From: Helicoverpa zea
Taxonomy: Eukaryota > Arthropoda > Insecta > Lepidoptera > Noctuidae
Reading direction: 5' to 3'
Assembly (NCBI RefSeq): GCF_022581195.2
Contig: NC_061474.1
Coordinates: 496,001-560,000, forward strand
Length of the DNA: 64,000 nucleotides
The position numbers were made by a program, and so were the translations under genes. Positions 1 through 9,800 of this stretch are shown one piece after another. The notes under the pieces were generated by a model. The model was not told where the DNA came from. It saw only the letters and a program-made list of their open reading frames with translations, and searched no databases. Within the stretch, counting starts at the first letter, position 1. Each line of letters opens with the position of its first letter.

Positions 1-2720
1 ACGGAACCCTTCAGTTTAATAAATGTTTTTCGGGTGCTAGAGTTTCTTCAGAAAGACGAATGGCTGTGCAAGTGGATCTCGCCCAGGCTTACTTCTACCT
101 TCCGGTAGCCGGAGGTCACAGACATGTTCTTCGACTAGTATACAGAAGAAGACTGCTTCAGATTACGTGCCTACCATTTGGCTTAAGCACGGCACCCAAG
201 ACCTTCGCCACAGTGACCAATTTGGGTGGCTCAAACTTTGAAAACTCAAGGGTTACTTATAATTGTGTATCTCGATTTTCTGGTGGCTCACCAAGATATA
301 TTTGCCTACTTTGGGATCATTTGCACCACGTTTTGGATGGCAAGTGAATAAATCGCAAGCATTATCAACAAGATAATGACAAAACGCACTACGTGACAAA
401 CAGCACGACAAACTTAGAAGACCTGCATAGCTTGATAGGACTTTTAAACTTCGCAAGTTTTCGTTGTTCCATACGGCAGACTGCATTACCGGGCTCTCCT
501 CACTTTCCTCAATGCAGTGTTGAACAGCAATCTATTCCTACCCTATTCATGGAACCTTGAGCCAAACGGTGAACAAACCATAAAAAGGGTTCTTATAAGT
601 CACGATTGAAGTAATGATCATATTTTATAAAAATAACTACGAAAGTAATATACTGACAACATTAGAAATGATATTTTAGAACGATGTCTGTGGAACTTAT
701 GCAATCTTTTCAAACTTATTTGAAATCAAATATGTATAATAAAGGCCGTAAATTATTTTCTTAATTTTAATGAAATATGTAGTAAATCGTTTACATGTAA
801 AATGAACCTAGAAGTCTTGACTGTCATACATAGAACCCTACTTAATTGAAGACCACGATACTAAGAACATTTTACATAAAAATGTGACGTTTTTGTCATC
901 GGTCGGGTTATACCCACCATTTTGAAAAAGTGTCATTCTTTGGTTACATTGTGGGCTCACGGCTCGGTGAATGGAGTATAGCAATGTTGAACCTACCAGC
1001 AGATGCCTTAGCAGATCTAAAGTGGTGGCTGGTCAGCTGCCACCAAACCTTGGATATTCATTCGCCACTTCCCTGTCACCTTATAACCACGGACGCCTCC
1101 GATGTAGGATGGGGGCACAACTGAACGGAACTCCCGTAATGGGTTCATGGAACGAGAGAGAAAAAGGCTTTCACTGCGATCTGAAAGAGATGCTTGCAGT
1201 ATTAACTGGAAAATCACGGCAAGTTGCTAAAGAGATCAACAGCCATTTTTCAATGCAAAAATGGGACTGTGGTGTCATATCTAAGAAATCAAGGTGGCAC
1301 CCGATCAAGGAGCCTACCGAACTTGACGTACAGAGTATTCAGTTATCTTGAGCTGTATCAAATCTATCACGTCGTGAATCATATACCAGCCCTATTCAAC
1401 AGTCAGGCAGACCATCTCTCCCGACACAAACCTCCACCGGAGTGGCATCTTGTATCAGCAGTGGACCTACTTGCCTCGAAGCGAGCCCAGGGACACATAG
1501 TTGTGTACTACGTGCCCCTAGATCTGAAGGACCCGAAAGCGGGGTTCCACGATACCTTTTTCTCAAGTTTTGACTTACCCGCTAGCATGGGTATTACCGC
1601 CACCTTACCTTATACCGTAGGTCCTCAGTCATCTCAATTCAGGAACGGGAGTTAATCTCATAGTAGTTCCTTCGGTGGCACCAGGTATTTTGGCGAGCAG
1701 ATTTGAAGTCCCGATCATTAGCAGTACCCTACACACTGATGAACCTCGAGCAGAAACCGATAGACACAGCAACGGGGATACCCCCTGCCAAGGTCAGGGA
1801 AATGGGGGGGGGGGAGGGACAAGGAGTCTCTCCGACTGAAGTCTTCTTCAATCCACACGCAACACTTATCAATCAGCTTGGAGTCGATGGTTAAATTGGG
1901 GCGAAAAGTATGAAATTGGATCCTATGAATCCTTGAATCCCTATTTGGACCTATACTTACCCAATTTTTAGCAGACTTACACATAGTAAATAAACTAACA
2001 TACAATACTATTTTATTACACAAGTCAGTTATAGCTACACTATGCAATGCAGAAACCACTGGAGAGCTAGGTTCACACGTTCTAGTCGGACACAATTTAA
2101 AATCAATAGCGCTGAGCAAACCTGTTCCCCGGGAAGCCGTCCATCTGGAATAATGACCAATTGGTAACCTACTTAAGTGCAGTAAACGTAGACGAGAATA
2201 ATCCATTTGCAACTTCCAGGCACACTGCTGCTCTTTCTTTTGCTAGCTTGTTTCGGAAAGGCGAGTCCATGATCTTTCCTTGCTTGCAATAGACCCAGAA
2301 CATTTCAAAAACAACAAAGATAATTTAATCTTATGGCCAGTCTTTGGCTCTAAGACCGACAGTTCTAGTCATAGGCAGTCGGGTTGTTGTTTGATGGATA
2401 ATCAGGAAAATATAAATCTAAGTCCAGTGTATTGGGTCAGAAAGACTAAAGCCTTGTTAGAAGATAGACGGACATCGGCTAATTCCTTAAATTTATTTAT
2501 ATCCGTTAGAGGCCAACCAAAGGCAGGCACCCGAACGATGATGCGGGTGGATTAAGACATTGTTAAAAGAGGCAGGAATAACTACAACCCCAGGAAGCTT
2601 CCACTCGGCGGTAGCGTCAAAATCTGTGTTGACAATATACTTTTGGACGATATATTAGCAAAGGGTAATTGGCGATCAGGCAATACATTTGCCCATTTTT
2701 ACAGAAGGGAAAGATACCCA
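1..2720 (+). pseudogene. Decayed DIRS-type retrotransposon (RT, RNase H, tyrosine recombinase)
   Basis: Broken frames read in the order of a DIRS pol. Reverse transcriptase: VQVDLAQAYFYLPV and LPFGLSTAPKTFA at about 70-215, then SLIGLLNFASF near 430. Thumb and RNase H: LPADALADLKWWL and TTDASDVGWG at about 990-1120, then ADHLSRHKPPPEWHL near 1410. Tyrosine recombinase: GSFHSAVASKS near 2600 and GNWRSGNTFAHFYRRE near 2668-2715, including the terminal tyrosine motif. Many frameshifts and an AT-rich interruption at about 590-920 show it is dead. DIRS elements integrate with a recombinase instead of an integrase. The 5' end lies outside the window and no terminal repeats were identified. Confidence 0.8.
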
Positions 2721-2892
2721 CTAAATAGAAGTAGCAAGTTATCTCGATTATTTAATTAATCCAGCTGATTAATGTCTATATTTTTGTTACTATTGTTATT
2801 AAGAAGTATCGCAATGTTTTTGTTAATTACTATTAGAAAATGAAATCAATTTTGCTTTTGTTCTTGCATCTCTCTTTTAATTTTTATTACTC

Positions 2893-2975
2893 ATCCTTCG
2901 AGCCCATTTCCCAACTATGTTGGGGTCGGCTTCCAGTCTAACAGGATGTAGCTGAGTACCAGTACCAGTTAACTT
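2893..2975 (-). repeat. SINE-like dispersed repeat (family A), fragment
   Basis: It contains cccaactatgttggggtcgg, then ttccagtctaac and gtagctgagtaccagt. The same block recurs near 9340, 22260, 34080, 35600 and 45470 on either strand. The + strand copy at 35583 ends in a GATGATGATG tail, as expected for a repeat moved by RTE-type machinery. I recall this family as common in moth genomes; its name is uncertain. Confidence 0.7.
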
Positions 2976-3114
2976 TGATTACATTAGTATTCCAGGACGC
3001 AATACACATACTTACATGTGATTACTCGTGTACCTAAGTACCTATTTACATACACAATTTCATTGTGCTTTTGCTCACATTGGCGTCCACTTCCACCAGG
3101 CGATAACAAACACG

Positions 3115-3450
3115 TCTCAAACTAGTAAGCTTCAAATAACGGTCAAGAATTTAATAGCAGCGTTTTACCTGAAATAAAACGCATATTAAATACTTACCTT
3201 ATTTGAAGCTTACATTTTAATTTCTGCCTGGTGTTTTCGACTCAATGACGAACTGTGGCCGCCGAGAACACTCGTCGCCTCCTGCCTGGTGGGGAGTGAA
3301 ACTGGTCGGTGTGCGAGAGAGATGCAAGATATGGGGTAGAAAAGGACGGAGATAAAAGCGGAAAACACGTAGGTGCCTATCTCAAACTAGTAAGCTTCAA
3401 ATAAGGTAAGTATTTAATATGCGTTTTATTTCAGGTAAAACGCTGCTATT
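3115..3450. repeat. Foldback element with 61-bp perfect inverted arms
   Basis: Positions 3153-3213 and 3390-3450 are perfect reverse complements over 61 nt. In addition, 3115-3139 and 3380-3404 are identical in direct orientation, partly overlapping the arms. The loop contains a GC-richer stretch (about 3255-3330). The structure suggests a MITE or foldback transposon remnant. It lies 205 bp past the knk stop, probably within or just beyond the 3' UTR. Confidence 0.75.
3425..3430 (-). promoter_or_regulatory. Candidate polyadenylation signal AATAAA for knk
   Basis: AATAAA on the minus strand lies about 225 nt after the knk stop codon. It sits inside one arm of the foldback repeat at 3115-3450. 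It is a canonical hexamer downstream of the stop, but no transcript evidence is available and other signals could be used. Confidence 0.35.
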
Positions 3451-3654
3451 GTCTATGATTCGTTTTGAATACAGATTCAAAATTATTGTCTTCGTTACTC
3501 CATACGATTATTATTGTCATCAATTCATGATTAAATCGTACTTATATACGACAATATTTAATTTTGGTATAAAAAAAACCTGTAAAAGTAAGCGTAGACT
3601 ACTGCACGAGTCGTCGGTAGTATGTCAGCGTCGATTCTCCTGGCGTCCGTCACA

Positions 3655-3825
3655 TTAGCTGCGCCTGCTGGCGAGGTGGCTCGCGGCGGCCAGCGCGAGC
3701 GGCGCCAGCGCCGACAGCGCGGGCGCGGCGGCCGCGGAGCCGCGCCGCCGCGAGCCCGCCAGCGGCACCGGCGTGCCCGGGTCTACCACGTGGATCTTCC
3801 AGCCCAGGTTGTTGTGCGTGTAGCA
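3655..3825 (-). CDS. knk: knk last coding exon: copper-loop-like motif and hydrophobic tail
   Basis: This 171-nt exon, including the TAA stop, encodes CYTHNNLGWKIHVVDPGTPV, then PLAGSRRRGSAAAAPALSAL and a final APLALAAASHLASRRS. C657, H660 and L663 match the Cys-x2-His-x2-axial spacing of a cupredoxin loop, with Leu where plastocyanin has Met. The Ala/Leu tail could be a GPI-anchor signal, as known for Knk, but it ends in charged HLASRRS, which is unusual. The exon is very GC-rich. Confidence 0.82.
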   Translation of the reverse strand, partial: CYTHNNLGWKIHVVDPGTPVPLAGSRRRGSAAAAPALSALAPLALAAASHLASRRS

Positions 3826-6800
3826 CTGGAATTGTAGGTGATATGGTTAATAAGATGGAAATTCTGTAAGATATAAGTCTTCCATGCTGTATAAATAAAT
3901 AAATAATAGAGCACTTTAGAGAAGGCGTATAAAATAATCTGTAAGAGGCAAAGAACTAGGCAAGTTTTCTTGTCTCCGCACCCTACAAGAGAGACTAAAC
4001 TGTCTTTATTTCTTAGGCCTATTTTCAGCGACAAGAGACTTCAGTCTTTCGTAAAACAATCGATGAGTTGTTTACTTAGACCTTAGTGATATAAAACCAT
4101 TCCATTAAGAGAATTATCGTGTAGATAGATTTTCTTTATTTGTACAATAGCCATCTTCTAGTTTTAGTTAAATATGTTTTGTTTAAGATGGGGTGGCCTT
4201 TGCCCACCGGTGGAACATTATAAACCAGTAATAATAATATGTGTTATTTCAATCAACTTGTATCACTCCTAAGTGGAAAATACTCCACAAACATCCTGTA
4301 ATCTCTTTCTACGCACCTGATAATACAGCAAATCAGGCGTCTCATGCGCCACGGTCCAGTTGAGGACGGCAGGCTCTCCCTCGTTGCACTCCAGCTGTAG
4401 CGTGTTCATGTAGTCCTCGAACGTCTCCGACGTGGCCGACTGGTCGATCGTCTTGTGTGTCCACTCGCAGTAACGACCCACTGTGGAATTAACATTGATG
4501 GTATTGAAAATCAAGAGGCAACTTTATAAAAGCTTCTTTGATAAGATGATGCAACTAGACTTGTGTTTCCACCATTGGAACTTGTCAAGGCACCAGCTCA
4601 TAGGGTACGTGTATGAATTTGTTACAGTAAATTCGGTCAAAATAGTCTTGATCAACCCTTGCTTTTATGGACATCCTTACACAATTTTACAAGGCTCACT
4701 TTTACACGTGTACGAATTTCTTATAGCAAAGTTGGTCAAAATATTATTCTTGAATCAACTTTTGCTGGACTCAAATACATGCATCCTAAACCAAATCGAA
4801 TTCCAATATCTAATCCTAAACCATCCAGAGACGTCGCATCTAAATCCCAAATGATCGAATATTCAAAATATCGAAAAGCCAAAGTAGAACGGGCCTTTAG
4901 TTGGAATTGCAACTCACCAGCAGTAGGATAGGGATATCCCTCGTTATCGTACGCCACTCCAGCGAACACGCGCTGTTTCCTCTGGTCTTCCTCCTTCTTC
5001 TGGCCGAAACCACCTTCTGAAGAATCGCTGATGTAGAACGGATGGAACCTAGAAACATATTCCAAAGTTTTAGTAATAGAATCAGAGATAACGGTAGAAA
5101 TTGAATGATGACTTGCTAAAATGGATCCAGAAGTGTAGAAGTGATACGCCTATTATTTTTGTAATTCTATCCAGAGACCCAAATGACAACCCAGAAAATA
5201 AGGCTTGTAAAAGACCTTGTTTTGTCCAGAATTCAAAATACCTCCAACTTTTTAATCGGTGTAGGTACTCTTTGAAAACCGCAAGGCATTTTTAAATTAA
5301 GATTTCAGCAACCATTAACGAATTGAGCTACCTAATTATATTTTCTATACCGTCGAAAATGTTCCTCATTCCTAAATTCCTCCTTTAACCACATATACAC
5401 ACTTCTTATCACTCTATCTATCTTATCACTCACTTGGCAGGGTTGGTCCTGTCATCTCCTCCCTCCACCATGAAGGTATAAGTCTTCCCGCGCTCCACAT
5501 ATATCTCCGGGATGAGTTGGTCGTTGATATACCATGCGATGCCCCAGGAAGGATGCCCTGGATTCAGAAACACCATACTTTAGACAACTCAATACTACTG
5601 TAGGACATACTATATGGATCCATACAGATTTTGTCCAATAGGATGTGCTAGAATGGAATAAACCTGGAATTTTATTGGTTCAGAGAATAATTGAAGGGTT
5701 ATAATTACCGTATGGAAGGAATCCCTTACTTATGTCATTGTCTGCATGAAACAAATAATGTGCATAACTTTAGTTATCTTGTTTAAAGTGTTCACGGTTG
5801 CGAAGCTCACCTACCTTTTTTTTTGCACGACTATATGGGCTGGTCAATGGTAATTTTTAGTTTATGAGTGTGTGGTACAAATATACCTAAGCTTAACTTT
5901 AAGCTGAGAATGTGTTACAATACAGAAGGTTCCTACAATAAAGTGAGCTGCGGGATGGTTTGAAAGTTACCGCGGCCCTAGCACATAAAGGGGTCAAGAA
6001 GAAACATGATGGTTAGTCAGTAAGTCTGACACTCCCTCACGTTGCTTCCACAGCTGAAGATGTCATTTGATGATATCCCACCACGGAGTAAGGAAAGATG
6101 AGTCAATTTGTTTTAAGTGTTTCCCACTAACAAAAAGTATTAAGTAGTGTTAAGTAGTGCAATGTGCATGCAGTGGTAGTACAACGGTACATACCAGTGA
6201 TAGGCGTGTACCCGCGGGCGCCGCCGGCGGGCCCGATGCGCGCCGTGAGGTTGTGCGCGCCCGCCACCACGCGCGCCGCCCACGGCGCCGGGCCCGACGA
6301 CTCCGTCTCCGCTAGCCCGATGCACGTGTTCTCGTTCTGTAGGGAGAATATGGGCTGATGAGGGGGTGTATCACTTGGATAAGGGTTGAAGAGACAGGCC
6401 TAATATCAGGATCAGGACCTATTTTTTTTGTAGGTATTGCCAAAATAGGTCTCTTTCATACAGAGGAGCAATGAACGTAAATCACCACCAAATGAGTATA
6501 TGAAATAAATGAGTGTCATTCGTAAGTCAACGTATTTTCTTGATTTCAGACTCTAAAGTCCAGATTTGCGTTAAAATGTTTTCCTGAACCTTTACTCAGT
6601 TTTTTAATGTCAATGTACATTGACATTATGTAACTTAGAAAAGATACATGGTAGGTACTGTTTGATCTGGAATTAACCCGGCACACTCATATTTAAAAAG
6701 GGATAATAATAATGGTTCCGAAAAACAAATTAATCTCCAGCGATCTGTGGCCGACTATTATTCTTATTAACCAGCGTTATAATGAAATACCGACAAAAAA

Positions 6801-9800
6801 TCGAGAACATAAAGGAAAAAAAATATCAATTTTAACTACAAATATGAGCAGGTTCAAATAACTTTTTCTTCTAAAGAAAATTCGATCTTCGAGTAATAAA
6901 ACTAAAGTTCCGACTAGAATACTGAACTTCCGACAAAATTACTAAGTTACCGACAACAGAGGTTTTGACAAAATAATCATATTTTTACAACTTGCATGAA
7001 CTGTTATAATTTCTATTGTTGGTTATTAAATTTATTTTTTAACTCTCAATAATAATGAAAATACCTCAACAGTTTGGCACACGCGATCGGGTTCGGGTCG
7101 CGGACGGCTGTTTTCGTATGCGAGTTCGAAAGATCCGAGCGCAGTGCGTTTGCAACGACCGATGCTTGCATGTTACGTCTGTTTATGTTAAGAAACTAAA
7201 TAGTTTTTTGTTGCTTTTGCTTTCGTATTATCACTAATATAACTCAGACAACTGCCTCGTTGGTCTAGCTGTCGCAAGTTTGGCTGCTGAGCACGACGTC
7301 TCGGGTTCGATTCCCGAGTCGGGCCGAAATCGCTTTGTGGGTTTTAGAAGGCTTTCACAAAGCAGCCCGGAGCCTGGAAGCTGGTGATTGATACACCCGT
7401 GCATCGGAGAGCACGTAAATGTCAGTCCTGCGCCTGATCTCTCGGTCTTCGGTCGTGTCGGATTACCGTCCCATCGGGCTATGAGAGTTAAGGAATAGTG
7501 AGTGCACCTGTGTCTGCGCAAATGCTCGTGCACTATAATATGTCCTGCGTAGTTGGCTAATCTTCTTACATGAGAACAGCCGCCGTAGCCGATAATCGGC
7601 TAGGAGGACATCAAATATCTATACATACTTATAATAAATCTGTAGAAAAGTAATTTTTGTACATTGAAGAAATTGACAAAAAAAATAGCCAGCATTTTAA
7701 AGGATAACTAACAGAACCCATTTCCATCATTTTTGTCTGTTTGTCTGTTTGTCTGTTTATCTGTTTGTTTGTTCGGGATTCACGTAAAATCTACGAATTA
7801 AATGCAGACAATGCTTAGATATCTCAATACAATAGATCTCAGTGGCGTGCACTTGGAGAGGCCTATGTCCAGCAGTGGACTGCGATGGGCTGATGATGAT
7901 GATGATGATGATGAATGCTTATATACAAAATTCTACGTAACTTGGGGTATTACTTAGTTTTTGTTTCATCGAAATCGATTCACTCTATCAAAAGATATGA
8001 TTAATTTTGTGAATTCAAGATGTAAAATATTACGACACGCAATCTATTTGTCAAAACTGTACATTTGAATGTTGTACTTATATTAGTTGATCGGCCTATT
8101 ATTAATCTTTACACAGAAAATCACACCTTTATAAGTAACTTCGGAAGAAAACAAATATATGAAAATTTTGTTTAGCCAAGGTTAAAGTAGCTCCATCTGA
8201 GGTAAATAAAATACATCAAATTTGTCAAAGGAGCGAGGTGGTAAATGACAATATTACCATACATTCTTTATAGAGGATTATTATTTCAACAGATGGAGTT
8301 GTGTATTTTCCGTAATTCACCATATTTTAACCTAATCCAGAATGCATTGCAGGTGTGCATTGCACATAAACCAATGGTATCCTATTCGAGAAGTCAAAAG
8401 AGTTGACCTGCCAACGTCAGCTTCTGCGCTAAGCAAGTGTGCTTAATAGTACCATCAGATAATCGGCTAGGAGGACATCATCATCAGTACCATCAGAATT
8501 ACATTCATCGTTGAATGAGGTGAATAAATTTTAGAAACCACAATAACAGTAGGAGCCAAAGCGTATTATCGCTTCATAGAGCTCTGATTGGCCCCAGGTG
8601 ACCAAGTCAGGTCTGATTTGTTCGTTCATCAGATCTTTGAAAGTGTTTCGGTGGATACTTACTGTCGTCCTGTTTACGTGTGACACAAAATATGGTATAT
8701 AAACGTCCTCCGCAAGAGCGAAATTTTCCCGGTGTGCGGTAGTGACGCACAGTATACAACACTTGTTTCTTTTGATTTGCTGGCTCCACCAAGAAATGAC
8801 AAATTGCGAGCGTACATTCTGAAAATCTTGGCAAAACTGCAGGTTTCAAGTACGAACACATGAAGTCGACTCTCACAGATATGTACATTTTGCCTATTCG
8901 TGAACTAATGCAAACATTTCGGTGGAGTCCCGGCTTAAGCCTCCCCCACATTAGGCGTGCGCGATCCTCGGGCGTGTGAGAAGCGCGGGCGCCGCGCGTG
9001 CGTCGCGAGCGCGTTGCTTGAGCGTCGCGTTTTGCTGCCCTGCGGCATTTGCAGCGCGCTCGCGGCGCGCACGCGCCGCTCTCCTTGACGTTTAACTGCT
9101 AAGGCGTTTAGCGGGCGAAGGGGTAAGAACGCAACTCGAGCGCCGCGTGCTCGCCGCGAGCGCGTCGCTTGCACTCTTCACACATGCCGCAGGGCAGCAA
9201 AACGCGACGTTAACGCAGCGCGCTCGCGACGCCCGCGCTACTCACACGCCCGAGGATCGCGCACGCCTAATGTGGGGTCAGCCTTACCATAGTGAGTAAG
9301 TGAAACTATCCTACCCTATGCGCCTGCTGATGATGATGACTCATTTTATCATCCATCCAGCTATTCCCCAACTATGTTGGTGTTGGCTTCCAGTCACCGA
9401 ATCTGTTTGAGTACCAATATTTTGCTTGGAGCGACTACCTATCTACAATCCAGCCAACTACACAAGACGATATCCATATTATGGTAAGACTGACAGACTT
9501 TCTGGCTTCTGATTAGTCGCAGCAGCTGCAGAAAATGTACAAATGAGAGCTTTGTCAGACTCAAAGCATGTAGACATAGATTATAGCTGTTTCCTGTGAA
9601 AATTACTTACGCACCATACGTAATAATTTTAGAAATTGGCTGAACAACGTCACAAACTTTACTTCTTTTGTTTAGATAAATGGTCACATCCACAACACAA
9701 CCTTGATCAATGAATCTATGCGACTGCTAAGTGCTACTCCTAATTATACTGTCACGTGAAAGAATGCACCTACGGGATAAGTAGTATTTTGACGATTCTA

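Noticed and set aside
1..2720. Gypsy/Ty3 or retrovirus-like element
   Set aside because: The 3' part has tyrosine recombinase motifs (GSFHSAVAS and NTFAHFYRRE) and no integrase, and the RT blocks match the DIRS pattern.
3622..3837. Plus-strand open frame of 71 codons rich in Arg and Ala
   Set aside because: It is the antisense shadow of the GC-rich last knk exon.
7250..7325. tRNA gene suggested by box A and box B
   Set aside because: The stretch continues into a SINE body and does not form a complete cloverleaf with a paired acceptor stem.
8935..9174. Arg-rich minus-strand frame of 79 codons
   Set aside because: It is produced by the GC-rich palindromic MITE and has no motif.
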